Positions 46,770 to 56,185 of a stretch of 64,000 bases of DNA are shown one piece after another (the first letter of the stretch is position 1; every line of letters begins with the position of its first letter). The stretch spans positions 1 to 64,000 of the forward strand of contig CALSMY010000015.1 in NCBI GenBank assembly GCA_943787575.1. Reading direction: 5' to 3'. Source of the stretch: an uncultured Opitutales bacterium (GTDB taxonomy: Bacteria > Verrucomicrobiota > Verrucomicrobiia > Opitutales > Seribacteraceae). The notes beneath the pieces were generated by a model. That model was not told where the DNA came from, searched no databases, and saw nothing but the letters and a program-made list of their open reading frames with translations. Made by a program: the position numbers and the translations under genes.

Positions 46770-47186
46770 TCAATCTTCCGGGGAATCAATAAAGTGCTTG
46801 TTTGCTTTATCGAGAAAATCTCTGGGGGGCTTGATTAATTTACCCTCCTCATTCACAAAGGCGTGCGAAGTTGCCCCCTTGGCGAGTAATTCCTCATTCC
46901 TTCTAACCTCGTAAAATATTTCAATGCGGGCGAGTGGTGAAGTATTAATAAGAGCAGTCACTTGCAGGCGATCGTCAAATTTAGCCGGTTTGATAAACCG
47001 GGCTTCGCAGGTTAGCACAGGCAGTAGGAATCCACTTTTCTCCAATTCTTGATAGGGGCATTCCAGTTGGTCGAGTAACTCAATTCTTGCGGACTCAAAC
47101 CAAGTAAAGTAATTGCCATGGTAAACCACTCCCATTTGATCCGTTTCCTGGTATCGTACCCTAACTTCAGTAATTGCTGATATCAT
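46770..47186 (-). CDS. Hotdog-fold acyl-CoA thioesterase (YbgC/FadM type)
   Basis: A small thioesterase of about 138 residues. The family motif RVRYQETDQMGVVYHGNYFTWFESAR contains the Asp of the active site; the middle part ARIEIFYEVRR forms the beta-sheet. Such enzymes hydrolyse short-chain or aromatic acyl-CoA. The natural substrate is unknown. I choose ATG 47186 since homology begins just after; the open frame extends to 47228. It diverges from the hypothetical gene 47240. Confidence 0.88.
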   Translation of the reverse strand: MISAITEVRVRYQETDQMGVVYHGNYFTWFESARIELLDQLECPYQELEKSGFLLPVLTCEARFIKPAKFDDRLQVTALINTSPLARIEIFYEVRRNEELLAKGATSHAFVNEEGKLIKPPRDFLDKANKHFIDSPED

Positions 47187-47239
47187 GAATCCAACTTTGC
47201 TAAACTCCCCCAACTCGCCAAGCCTCATTTAAGCATCCC

Positions 47240-47842
47240 ATGTCACTAGGAAAAAAAGAAAGAAGAATAACCATTGCCATTGGCCTCATAATTGGGGTTA
47301 CCGCATCATCCATGCTTGTGCGGCACGCACTTGATATTAAAAGTGAAAAGACCGCGCTTAGACCGGGTAATTATAAGTCATTACATACAGCGGTGGGAAA
47401 TATTCCCTTCCCCCCTCTCCCTGAAACAGTTTCTACTGCTGTCCCGAGTGGCATCGTTATCCATTATGAAGGAAATCGATCTTCCCTCTCTGGTTCCCAT
47501 CTAAATAAAGTCAATTCATGGGTCATTGAAACTACTGGTTCGTTCAGATCAGAAAGGTTGTTTATTTTGGCCGAGCAAGAATTGGAAAGTGCCAGCAATA
47601 TTCAGCTTTTTCGTGCAGCGGAGATTTACACTCGGTTAAAAAACGACAACACATTGGATTCATTTAAAAAGTTATTAGATGAGGATGTTTTTCATATAAT
47701 TGGTCGAAATCATTCAACCGATGAACTTATTGTACAGTCGAGAAACTTTTCGCCCACCGATTTAGAAAAAGCTATCCGTTTCCTAACGGCGACTAACCTG
47801 GTAGCCAGCACCCGACTTCCCCCATGGGTATCTTCGCGTTAA
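47240..47842 (+). CDS. Membrane-anchored hypothetical protein, 200 aa
   Basis: The N-terminus has a single membrane segment (IAIGLIIGVTASSMLV) after a Lys/Arg-rich start, so the rest is probably periplasmic. The middle has short beta strands and the end is helical (DSFKKLLDEDVFHIIGRN, then PTDLEKAIRFLTATNLVAS). No family is recognised. It precedes tig by 122 bases. Confidence 0.6.
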   Translation: MSLGKKERRITIAIGLIIGVTASSMLVRHALDIKSEKTALRPGNYKSLHTAVGNIPFPPLPETVSTAVPSGIVIHYEGNRSSLSGSHLNKVNSWVIETTGSFRSERLFILAEQELESASNIQLFRAAEIYTRLKNDNTLDSFKKLLDEDVFHIIGRNHSTDELIVQSRNFSPTDLEKAIRFLTATNLVASTRLPPWVSSR

Positions 47843-47964
47843 TCTACTGTCTATCTCGTTGACCCTTGCCGAATCTTGCCTACTATTGATCCCTTATTTT
47901 ACGAAGTTAGTTAAACACACTTCGTTCTTATTCATAAATCCGAAAACCAAGTACTGAAACCATC

Positions 47965-49299
47965 GTGAACGTAGATATTAAGGATGCGGGCGCTGCTCGT
48001 AAAATCGCAACCGTAAGCTTCGAACCTGAAGAGGTAAGCAAGTTCGAATCAAAAGTCTGTCAAGATCTAGGCAGAATGGTAAGCATTCCAGGCTTTCGTA
48101 AAGGAAAAGCCCCGGCCCAGGTGATTCGCAAGAAATACGCCAAGGAACTCCATGAGGAATTAAACAGAAAAGTATCGACCTCCGCTTATGAGGCTGTACT
48201 TGAGAGAAAAGATATTAAGGTATACTCTGTATTGAAAGTTGACGCCGGCGAGCTTGAGCCCACACAAGCTGCTGCAGTTGAAGTTACCATTGATATCGAG
48301 CCTGAATTTGATTTACCTGCTTATAAAGAGTACGAACTCACCGTTGAACCAACCGAAGTGAAGGATGAGGAGGTAGATAAAGAACTCGATGCAATCAGGG
48401 AACAACGCGCAAGTTTTGAAGAGGTTGATCGACCTGCAGAAAAGGGAGACTATGTGAAGTGCTCTTATGAGGGCACGCTTGATGGCCAGGCTGTTGCCGA
48501 GTTAGTCCCGGAAAAACCCATGTACGGCAAACAAGCGAACACTTGGGAGGAAGCAGGAAATGCAACGGGAATGGGAGTGGATGCAATTGCCGAAGGCGTG
48601 GTCGGCATGAAAACAGGCGACAAAAAGGAGATTAATGCCGATTTCCCCAAGGATTTTGAGGTTACTCCCCTGGCAGGCAAGACGGTAATTTATCAATTGG
48701 AAATCCATGAAGTCCGTGAAAAGAAAGCTCCTAAATTAGAAGACGAAGAGTTCCTTAAGTCATTAAAGATCGAAAGTGTAAAAGAACTGAAGGAAAAAGT
48801 AGTTGAACAAATTAAAACGCGCAAACAACAGGAAAACGAAAACCTGAAGCGTAAACAAATCACCCAGAAAATCCTGGACATGGATGATTTCCCCTTACCC
48901 CAGCAAGCTGCTGAAGAAGAGTCTAAGGCCATCTTTCAGAACCGTATCCAACAGGCTTCAAGTCAGGGCACCAAGCAGGATGAAATCGAAAAGAACCGAG
49001 ATGAATGGTGGAAGGAGTGCCAGACTCAAGGGCAAGCACGATTGAAACTTACCTTGGTTTTATCCAAAATAGCCGAAGAAGAGAAAATTACAGTCGAAAA
49101 GGAAGACCTCGCTCAAGCCGCTACCCGTGAAGCAATGATGAGAAGAGAAGATCCTACAAAATTCATTAAAGAACTCTCCCAGGATCGAGCCAGGCTTAAC
49201 CGATTGCGTGAGGATATCGTTTACGATAAAACTTTAATCAAAATTGCCGAGTTGTCCAAAGAACAGATTTGCGACATCGAGGGTGAGCATACACACTAA
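47965..49299 (+). CDS. tig: Trigger factor
   Basis: The 444-residue ribosome-associated chaperone binds nascent chains. N-terminal ribosome-binding domain with the signature GFRKGKAPAQVIRKKY, a central FKBP-like domain (GDYVKCSYEGTLDGQAV), and a helical C-terminal arm region follow in normal order and length. The start is GTG 47965. It is immediately followed by clpP (6 bases) and clpX, the usual order in many bacteria, linking folding with proteolysis. Confidence 0.95.
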   Translation: MNVDIKDAGAARKIATVSFEPEEVSKFESKVCQDLGRMVSIPGFRKGKAPAQVIRKKYAKELHEELNRKVSTSAYEAVLERKDIKVYSVLKVDAGELEPTQAAAVEVTIDIEPEFDLPAYKEYELTVEPTEVKDEEVDKELDAIREQRASFEEVDRPAEKGDYVKCSYEGTLDGQAVAELVPEKPMYGKQANTWEEAGNATGMGVDAIAEGVVGMKTGDKKEINADFPKDFEVTPLAGKTVIYQLEIHEVREKKAPKLEDEEFLKSLKIESVKELKEKVVEQIKTRKQQENENLKRKQITQKILDMDDFPLPQQAAEEESKAIFQNRIQQASSQGTKQDEIEKNRDEWWKECQTQGQARLKLTLVLSKIAEEEKITVEKEDLAQAATREAMMRREDPTKFIKELSQDRARLNRLREDIVYDKTLIKIAELSKEQICDIEGEHTH

Positions 49300-49305
49300 T
49301 TGATC

Positions 49306-49905
49306 ATGGGCGCTTATTTACCACTTCCATATGTATACGAACGCGAAGGTCGCCAGGAGCGGGCTTGGGATATTTACAGTCGATTACTTAGGGATCGGAT
49401 TGTCTTTGTCGGTACTCCTATTGATGACTATGTTGCCAATTCCATAATTGCCCAGCTACTCTTCCTACAGATGGAGGATCCTAAAAAGGCGGTTCATCTA
49501 TACATCAATTCCCCTGGTGGTAGCGTTTCTGATGGAATGGCGATTTATGACACCCTGAAGTTCATGCAATGTGATGTGATCACTTATTGCATCGGTATGG
49601 CGGCTAGTATGTCCACCGTTCTTCTAGCAGCTGGTACTCCTGGTAAAAGGTATGCCCTTCCCAACAGTCGTGTAATGATCCATCAACCTAGCGGTGGTGC
49701 TGGTGGACAAACTTCTGATATTTCCATTGCTGCAAAAGAAATTTTGCGTTGGAGAAGTACAATTAATCAAGTTCTCTCCGAACATAGCGGTAAATCGGTC
49801 GAGCAAATTGAAAAAGATTCAGACCGAGACTACTATATGTCAGCTGAAGAAGCTAAGGATTATGGCCTCGTGGACGAAGTAATTTCCAAAAAGCCAACCG
49901 ATTAA
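49306..49905 (+). CDS. clpP: ATP-dependent Clp protease proteolytic subunit
   Basis: A 199-residue serine protease forming a tetradecamer that degrades proteins fed by ClpX. Catalytic triad: Ser101 in GMAASMS, His126 in [10 protein letters not shown] and Asp175 in [28 protein letters not shown] is the usual substrate-binding strand. I take ATG 49306 ([10 protein letters not shown]) as the start; a TTG in frame at 49300 is less likely. It lies between tig and clpX. Confidence 0.96.
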   Translation: MGAYLPLPYVYEREGRQERAWDIYSRLLRDRIVFVGTPIDDYVANSIIAQLLFLQMEDPKKAVHLYINSPGGSVSDGMAIYDTLKFMQCDVITYCIGMAASMSTVLLAAGTPGKRYALPNSRVMIHQPSGGAGGQTSDISIAAKEILRWRSTINQVLSEHSGKSVEQIEKDSDRDYYMSAEEAKDYGLVDEVISKKPTD

Positions 49906-49916
49906 AAATTTTATCG

Positions 49917-51215
49917 ATGGCTAAGCCTACCAAAATCAATTTTTGCTCTTTTTGCGGGAAACCGCAGGGAGAAGTCCGAAAAATGATCGCAGGACCTGCC
50001 AGCGTATTTATCTGTGATTCCTGTGTTCGGGTTTGCAAAACCATCATCGATCGTGAACTGGGGGAGAAAGAACCTCCCAAGAAAAGCTCTGGCAGTAAGC
50101 CGGTTTTTAATTTGGTTAAACCCAGCTTGATCAAAGCACACCTGGACGAGCATGTAATTGGGCAAGATCATGCAAAGAAAGTCTTATCAGTTGCCGTCCA
50201 CAATCATTATAAAAGATTATCTGCAGAATTGGGGTCGACTGAGTCGCAAAAGGATTCTCCCTTTCTGCCTCAAGATCTAGAAGAAGTAGAGATAGAAAAA
50301 AGCAATGTATTACTCATTGGCCCCACTGGGAGTGGTAAAACTTTTCTAGCAAGAACCCTAGCGAAACTACTTGATGTTCCCTTTGCCATCGCGGATGCCA
50401 CGACCCTTACAGAAGCCGGGTATGTTGGTGATGATGTCGAAAATATCGTCGTCCGACTATTACAGTCAGCCGATCATGATATCGATCGTGCCCAATGTGG
50501 CATCGTATATGTCGATGAGATAGATAAAATAGGCAGAAAGACCGATAATGTATCCATCACCCGAGATGTATCTGGAGAAGGAGTCCAGCAAGCGTTATTG
50601 AAAATACTTGAGGGTACTGTTTGCAATATCCCCCCGCAGGGTGGCCGAAAACACCCCAATCAAGAGTATGTACAACTTGATACATCCAACATCTTATTCA
50701 TATGTGGTGGTGCATTTGTTGGCCTAGACGATATCATCGGCCAAAGAAAAGGAAAGCGGAGCGTAGGGTACAACACTGGCAAACCACAAAAGACCGAAGA
50801 GATTCTTTCCGAGGTTATGCCCGAAGACTTGGTAAAATTTGGCTTGATTCCTGAGTTCATCGGTCGATTGCCCGTTCTCTCAATTCTTCATGAACTTACA
50901 CAGTCACAACTTGTTTGCGTCCTGGAACAAACCAAAAATTCTATCCTCAAGCAATACCGCAAGATGTTCATGCTGGAGGGTGCAGAGCTTCGCTTTACCC
51001 GTGAAGCCATTACCGCCATCGCCAAGCAGGCCCTCACCATGAAGACTGGTGCCCGGGCATTACGTTCTATTATGGAAGCAGTTATGCTTGATGTGATGTA
51101 CGAATTGCCAGCGATTGAAGAACCAGTTGAAGTGGTTATCAATGCAGGTGTAATTAAGGGAAAATCCAAAGCGAAAATTGTTCCTCTCCCCGAAAAGAAA
51201 AGAGACGCAGCTTAA
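49917..51215 (+). CDS. clpX: ClpX ATPase
   Basis: The 432-residue unfoldase that feeds ClpP. The N-terminal zinc finger ([12 protein letters not shown] with CDSCVRVCK), the Walker A GPTGSGKT and Walker B ([11 protein letters not shown]), the IGRLP pore-2-like loop region ([14 protein letters not shown]) and the sensor-2 end ([15 protein letters not shown]) are all present. Length is normal. Start is ATG 49917. Confidence 0.97.
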   Translation: MAKPTKINFCSFCGKPQGEVRKMIAGPASVFICDSCVRVCKTIIDRELGEKEPPKKSSGSKPVFNLVKPSLIKAHLDEHVIGQDHAKKVLSVAVHNHYKRLSAELGSTESQKDSPFLPQDLEEVEIEKSNVLLIGPTGSGKTFLARTLAKLLDVPFAIADATTLTEAGYVGDDVENIVVRLLQSADHDIDRAQCGIVYVDEIDKIGRKTDNVSITRDVSGEGVQQALLKILEGTVCNIPPQGGRKHPNQEYVQLDTSNILFICGGAFVGLDDIIGQRKGKRSVGYNTGKPQKTEEILSEVMPEDLVKFGLIPEFIGRLPVLSILHELTQSQLVCVLEQTKNSILKQYRKMFMLEGAELRFTREAITAIAKQALTMKTGARALRSIMEAVMLDVMYELPAIEEPVEVVINAGVIKGKSKAKIVPLPEKKRDAA

Positions 51216-51261
51216 GGCTTTTACTGGATGCGGAAAAGTAAAGTGTGGTTATGCCACGAAA

Positions 51262-52902
51262 TCAAAACCTAATCGTGCTTTTCCTCACATTATTTTCGGG
51301 CCTATCATCTTTTGCACCTGAAGATATTATGAGCCTTGAATCTATTTGAAGAAATTCATCAACTTCGGAACCTTGGAGGTATAGTTTTTCTGTTCTAATT
51401 TCTGCAGGGGCTAAATTGTTGATCCTAAATTTCTTCTCAGACCCTAGGTAACCTACTACAAGGCTAAGATTATCAAGCCAGGTATTTCCTTGGTTTTGAA
51501 TAATTACCTCAAAAGGCATTGTGCCAGAAACCAAGCCGGATTCACCGAAGTAATACCCAACTAAGGCCGGGTCTGAGTAATTCTTATTATCCTTATTTTC
51601 TAGCCTACCTAGACTCAAAACCCCATGGCCTGCAATTAAATCATAACCCGGCTTGCCCGCTTCATTTGCGTACCGCAGGAGTAAATCCTCAACATCATGA
51701 CTGGTCAGGGTTGGATCCTTGGAGAGCTCCGCGGCAATTGAAGCAGAGACAATTGCACTAGATACTGAGGTTCCACTAAACGAAACCATTTCCTGAAGCT
51801 CCCACGCGGTAAGTACGCCTACTCCGGGTGCTGCAATATCAACACCTTCTCCATAATTCGAAAACGAGGAGACTTGACCACTTTTTCCCACAGAAGAAAC
51901 TCCAATAACGCCATCGTAGGCAGCGGGAAAATTAACTAAACCCTCGCCCTCATTACCAACTGCGGCAATAATGCTGACACCACTTTCTCGAGCATACTCC
52001 ACTGCCTGTTTTAGTACATTGCTCCCATATTCTCCACCAAGGCTTAGGTTGATTACCCTTGCACCATCCTGAACTGCTTTTACGATACCGGAGGCAACTG
52101 TGTATGAGTCAGTTTTTCCGGTTTTATCAATTACACGGTAAGACAGAATTTCAACCCGAGGAGCAATCCCTTGAACGCCTGAAGTGGTGCCCGCCATAAC
52201 AGATGCCAATGCAGTGCCATGCCCCTTCCCTTCTTCCCCGTCATTTCCTAGCAAGTTTGTTTGTTTAATAGATACCCCCGCAAGCATGGGATGAGAGAGA
52301 TCAACCCCTGAATCCAATAGAGCTACTTTCACACCGGCACCTAAATTGTCACGATCCTCCCCGCCCCCAAGCCATTTTATGTAGGAGTCAGAAAAACTTG
52401 CCTTATCCAAGATCATTTCTTTTCGCGGAGGAAGGGGTTGGCGCATTGAATAGTTAGGGGATAGTTGGCCGTTAGAAATGTACTCATTTAAGAGGGGGAG
52501 AGCTTTTGATGTGTCCAAAATTTTTACCCGAACAACGCCAAGTTCTGCGAGGCTTTCAACCAACTTAATTCCATAAGTAGAAGCATTTTTCCTGAGGTTT
52601 TCCATACTTTCATTACTTAAACTAAGGACCCAATCATTTTCTGGGTTTACTTGCTTAAGCAAATCATCGAATTCCCTTATGGAAGATTGATTAATTTCCT
52701 CCAATAATGAATGCTCAAAAGGAAAGACTTCGCCTTTGGAATTAAAGATTGGTAAGGGTAAATGACTGGGTCGCTTATTTCCCAAGCTTTGGTGCTTTAA
52801 TTGATTACCTTGAAAAGAGTAATTTTTAGCCAACCAGAAAGCTACGATTGCACTTACCAGGAGTGCCAACGGAAATACTTTACGGATAAGCAACATTTTC
52901 AC
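51262..52902 (-). CDS. Subtilisin-like serine protease (S8)
   Basis: A 546-residue exported protease. The N-terminal anchor (ALLVSAIVAFWLA) is followed by a propeptide-like domain and then the S8 domain with Asp at about residue 196 (VALLDSGVDLSHPML), His at about 227 (GHGTALASVMAG) and Ser at about 379 (SFSGTSVSSAIVS). The last ~130 residues form a beta-rich extension (FEVIIQNQGNTWLDNLSLVV) like a CARDB-type domain. The start is GTG 52902 or ATG 52896. Such proteases may degrade external proteins; substrate unknown. It converges with clpX. Confidence 0.93.
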   Translation of the reverse strand: MKMLLIRKVFPLALLVSAIVAFWLAKNYSFQGNQLKHQSLGNKRPSHLPLPIFNSKGEVFPFEHSLLEEINQSSIREFDDLLKQVNPENDWVLSLSNESMENLRKNASTYGIKLVESLAELGVVRVKILDTSKALPLLNEYISNGQLSPNYSMRQPLPPRKEMILDKASFSDSYIKWLGGGEDRDNLGAGVKVALLDSGVDLSHPMLAGVSIKQTNLLGNDGEEGKGHGTALASVMAGTTSGVQGIAPRVEILSYRVIDKTGKTDSYTVASGIVKAVQDGARVINLSLGGEYGSNVLKQAVEYARESGVSIIAAVGNEGEGLVNFPAAYDGVIGVSSVGKSGQVSSFSNYGEGVDIAAPGVGVLTAWELQEMVSFSGTSVSSAIVSASIAAELSKDPTLTSHDVEDLLLRYANEAGKPGYDLIAGHGVLSLGRLENKDNKNYSDPALVGYYFGESGLVSGTMPFEVIIQNQGNTWLDNLSLVVGYLGSEKKFRINNLAPAEIRTEKLYLQGSEVDEFLQIDSRLIISSGAKDDRPENNVRKSTIRF

Positions 52903-52958
52903 TTAGTTTGACGCAAACAGAGTTGTCCGCAAACTCATTGAATGATGAAATTTACCCA

Positions 52959-53951
52959 ATGAGTCAGGATATTCTAATTGTAGGTCATGGGCTGGCAGGT
53001 GCCATTCTGGCCCACAGCCTACTTGAGCGTGGACAAAATGTTAGAGTAATAGACTCATGCAGTCCACATTCAGCAACTCAAGTATCTGCCGGTTTGATCA
53101 ATCCATTCATTGGACCCAAGCTCAATATACCAACAGATTTTGATAACTGTATGGATGCAAACCTGCATTTTTATCAAATAATTGAAAAACATGCTGAAAA
53201 AAAATTCCTTCAGTCTATTGATTTATTTCGTATCTTTCTAGCAGTTACCCAAAAGGATCGGTGGAATGCGCTTGCTAGTCCTTACAAGAAAAAAACAATC
53301 AGCCCTTCGCAATGCAGCGACTCAGGACTCCTTGCAACCTATGGTGCTGGCGTTACCAAAGCATGGAAATTTGACTCCCAAGGCTTCATTAATTTCTCCC
53401 AAAAAAGCCTTTCCTCGCAAGGTCGTTTTCAAGAAGCGAACTTTGACCCAATGAGATGGACTGATCATTTGGTTATATTTTGCGAAGGATATCGTGTGAT
53501 AAAAAATCAATGGTTTAACATGCTGCCTTTCGCTCCCGCTCAAGGTGATGTATTATCAATTGAGTCATCTAAAGGCTTACATGCAAGCAACGGAACTTGG
53601 CATATGCCGGATGGAAATAAGGGGTTAGCCAGGGTAGGTTCAACCTGGAGGCATGAAAATCTGGAATCTGGGCCAAGCCAACGAGCAAGGGATGAGATTT
53701 TTAAAAGACTGCAATTTATTCCATCTCTTCAAAATGCATCGATAAATTCACATTTAAGTGGAGTACGAAGCGGAACAAAGGATCGTAATCCTATTATTGG
53801 CAGGCATCCCAAAATTAAAAGCTACTATCTGTTTAACGGCTTTGGTTCAAGAGGATGTAGTACGATTCCATTGGCTGCCCACGAATTCACAAATTTCATT
53901 ACCCAAGGAATCCCCCTACCCCAACACAAGAATCTTTCAAGGTTCCTTTAA
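52959..53951 (+). CDS. FAD-dependent oxidoreductase (DAO family)
   Basis: A 330-residue enzyme with the dinucleotide-binding motif LIVGHGLAGAILAHSLLERG at the N-terminus, HSATQVSAGLINPFIGPK, and a late FNGFGSRGCSTIPLAA typical of glycine oxidase or D-amino acid oxidase-like proteins. The substrate cannot be predicted. ATG 52959 (MSQDILIVGHGLAG) is the start; the open frame extends to 52908. The methyltransferase gene follows 12 bases later, suggesting co-transcription. Confidence 0.88.
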   Translation: MSQDILIVGHGLAGAILAHSLLERGQNVRVIDSCSPHSATQVSAGLINPFIGPKLNIPTDFDNCMDANLHFYQIIEKHAEKKFLQSIDLFRIFLAVTQKDRWNALASPYKKKTISPSQCSDSGLLATYGAGVTKAWKFDSQGFINFSQKSLSSQGRFQEANFDPMRWTDHLVIFCEGYRVIKNQWFNMLPFAPAQGDVLSIESSKGLHASNGTWHMPDGNKGLARVGSTWRHENLESGPSQRARDEIFKRLQFIPSLQNASINSHLSGVRSGTKDRNPIIGRHPKIKSYYLFNGFGSRGCSTIPLAAHEFTNFITQGIPLPQHKNLSRFL

Positions 53952-53962
53952 GGAGAATCAAA

Positions 53963-54514
53963 ATGAGATTATTTGAACTAGCTCATTCAAAAATTAAAGA
54001 AATTATCAAGGTCGGAGATTGTTGCATAGATGCCACATTGGGGAATGGACATGATAGCCTTTTTTTGGCTCAACAAATAAGCCCACCGGGTAGAGTGTTC
54101 TCTTTTGATATTCAGGAATCTGCCATTCACGAGGCAGGTAGTAAATTAGATGCTGCGGGGCTCGGGGAATTCGTATCCATCATTCATGACTGCCATACTA
54201 ATATTGAGGAAAAAGTCCCTATCCAGTACCATGGCGAGATTGCCATTGCCATGTACAACCTAGGCTACCTACCTGGAGGCAATCACTCAATTAAGACTAC
54301 TTATGAAACTACGACCAATTCCTTGCTAACAACCTATGAACTAATGAAACCCAGCGGACTGATTTCGGTTTTATGCTACCGCGGACATGCTGGTGGTGCT
54401 AAAGAATTAGATGAGGTGGAAAAATTATGCAGTGTACAAAAATGGAGTTTTGAAAAATTTGAGGGTAGTAATAACCCGACTTCCCCAGTTTTAATAGTAA
54501 TTAGAAAGAGTTAA
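53963..54514 (+). CDS. mnmM: MnmM/YtqB-like SAM-dependent methyltransferase
   Basis: A 183-residue Rossmann methyltransferase. Signature segments are CIDATLGNGHDSLFLAQ and AMYNLGYLPGGNHSI, the family's hallmark. In Bacillus, MnmM (YtqB) completes the mnm5s2U34 modification of tRNA wobble positions. Length fits. It overlaps the fabV stop by four bases on the other strand. Confidence 0.9.
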   Translation: MRLFELAHSKIKEIIKVGDCCIDATLGNGHDSLFLAQQISPPGRVFSFDIQESAIHEAGSKLDAAGLGEFVSIIHDCHTNIEEKVPIQYHGEIAIAMYNLGYLPGGNHSIKTTYETTTNSLLTTYELMKPSGLISVLCYRGHAGGAKELDEVEKLCSVQKWSFEKFEGSNNPTSPVLIVIRKS

Positions 54515-55701
54515 TAAGGGTTAACCGGATCTACATCTAAATCATAATCCACACCATCAACACCAAAGCCAAACAAGCGAAGGAATTCTTGTTGGTATTC
54601 TTCAAAATTGGTCAGCTCCAAAAGTGTATCAGTATTAACAAGTGGCCAAAGTTCTTTAATTTTAATTTGAATCTCCTCTGCCATCTCCCAGTCATCCAGC
54701 CTGATTCGTTGAGCTTCGTCGAGGTCAAGGGAAGCATTCTCTCCGTACAGGCGATCACGAAACAATCGATTAGTTTGCTCAATACAGCCCTCATGGGTGC
54801 CTTGCTCTCGCATAACCTTAAACAGAATAGACACATATAAAGGCACGACCGGGATAGCAGAGCTGGCTTGAGTCACTACTGCTTTATTAACTGATACATA
54901 GGCACTACCCCCGCAAGAACTAAGCATTTGTTGGTTTAAGGAAAGAGCTGTTTCCTCTAGATGGGCTTTTGCCCGACCAATAGTTCCATTGCGATAGATT
55001 GGCCAAGTTACCTCCGGACCGACATAGGAATAAGCTAAATTAACACAACCCTTTGCCAAAAGACCCTCTTCTAAAAGTCGGTCAGTCCAAAGTTTCCAGT
55101 CGTCTCCACCCATGACTCTTTCGGTTTGAAAGAGTTCATCATCATTTGCTGGATCAATAGACACATCTTTGACCTCTTTACGGTCAGTATTTAAGGTTTT
55201 ATTCTTATAAATCATGCCTACTGGCTTGAGGCATGCACGATAATTTTCACCGCTAGTCGGATCGGTTCGACGTGGTGAGGCGAGGCTGTATATCACGAGG
55301 TCAAAATCCCCTCCCATCTCCTTTGCTTTTTTAATCACTTCATCTTTACAGGCATCAGAAAAGGCATCTCCATTAATATCCTCGGCAATAAGATTATTTT
55401 CCGCAGCTAATTTACGAAAGGCAGAAATATTATAATGCCCCGGACTGCCAGGCTTGCCCTCTTTAGGTTCTCTTTCAAATGAGACACCGAGGGTATCAGC
55501 ATTATTAGCAAAGGCCGCAGAGATTCGACTGGCAAGTCCGTACCCTGTTGACGCACCTATGACCAGGACCCGGCGTGGCCCCTTGCCCTTAGCTAATTTA
55601 ACCTGAGAAGCTAACTCCGCCTGAGACTGGACATTTTCTAAGCAACCTGTTGGATGCGATGTGATACAGACGAAACCCTTGATTCTTGGTTTGATAATCA
55701 T
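54511..55701 (-). CDS. fabV: Trans-2-enoyl-ACP/CoA reductase FabV
   Basis: A 396-residue NAD(H)-dependent enoyl reductase of fatty acid synthesis. It begins MIIKPRIKGFVCITSHPTGC, with the cofactor motif VLVIGASTGYGLASR and the Tyr-(8)-Lys catalytic pair in the YRNGTIGRAKAHLE region, the spacing that marks FabV. LFGFGVDGVDYDLDVDPV is the usual end. I choose ATG 55701; the open frame extends further. No fabI is in the window. Confidence 0.95.
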   Translation of the reverse strand: MIIKPRIKGFVCITSHPTGCLENVQSQAELASQVKLAKGKGPRRVLVIGASTGYGLASRISAAFANNADTLGVSFEREPKEGKPGSPGHYNISAFRKLAAENNLIAEDINGDAFSDACKDEVIKKAKEMGGDFDLVIYSLASPRRTDPTSGENYRACLKPVGMIYKNKTLNTDRKEVKDVSIDPANDDELFQTERVMGGDDWKLWTDRLLEEGLLAKGCVNLAYSYVGPEVTWPIYRNGTIGRAKAHLEETALSLNQQMLSSCGGSAYVSVNKAVVTQASSAIPVVPLYVSILFKVMREQGTHEGCIEQTNRLFRDRLYGENASLDLDEAQRIRLDDWEMAEEIQIKIKELWPLVNTDTLLELTNFEEYQQEFLRLFGFGVDGVDYDLDVDPVNPY

Positions 55702-55789
55702 AGCAAATAAGCAATTAAATTCTTTGAGTAATAAGATTGTATGCTTCATGTTACTAGCAAGATAATTAAACCGAAGAAAGCTCAATCAC

Positions 55790-56185
55790 TTGAAATCCCA
55801 ACGATCCAAAAAATACAAACGGAACAAATCCAAGGAACAGGATCTAGTTTCATCTTTTATGAACTTACCCGCAGAGTTAGCAGAGCGAAAACCCCGACAT
55901 CCCATATCCATGGAATCTTTAGTGGAGAAGGTATGGGAAGATTGGGGGATTGGAGAAGATGAGACCGCCGAAGGAATTATTTCAGGGAATTGGCAGAAAA
56001 TAGTCGGGAAATACCTATCAGCTAAATGTGCTCCTGTTAACCTATCAAAAGATGGCAAGACTTTACAAATTCGTGCCTCCAGTAGTACAATCAAGCAGGA
56101 ATTAAGCTTTAAGAAGCCTGAAGTATTAAAAAAGATTAATAAATTAAAAAAATGCCAAAGGGTTACTCAGTTGCGAATCCTCTAA
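55790..56185 (+). CDS. DUF721/DciA-like protein
   Basis: Up to 131 residues from TTG 55790, with a basic start. The DUF721 region is ISGNWQKIVGKYLSAKCAPVNLSKDGKTLQIRASSSTIKQEL. DciA-type members load the replicative helicase DnaB in bacteria lacking DnaC; many short relatives are unstudied. An internal ATG at 55859 is an alternative start. It shares its last four bases with the stop of the POT transporter on the other strand. Confidence 0.75.
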   Translation: MKSQRSKKYKRNKSKEQDLVSSFMNLPAELAERKPRHPISMESLVEKVWEDWGIGEDETAEGIISGNWQKIVGKYLSAKCAPVNLSKDGKTLQIRASSSTIKQELSFKKPEVLKKINKLKKCQRVTQLRIL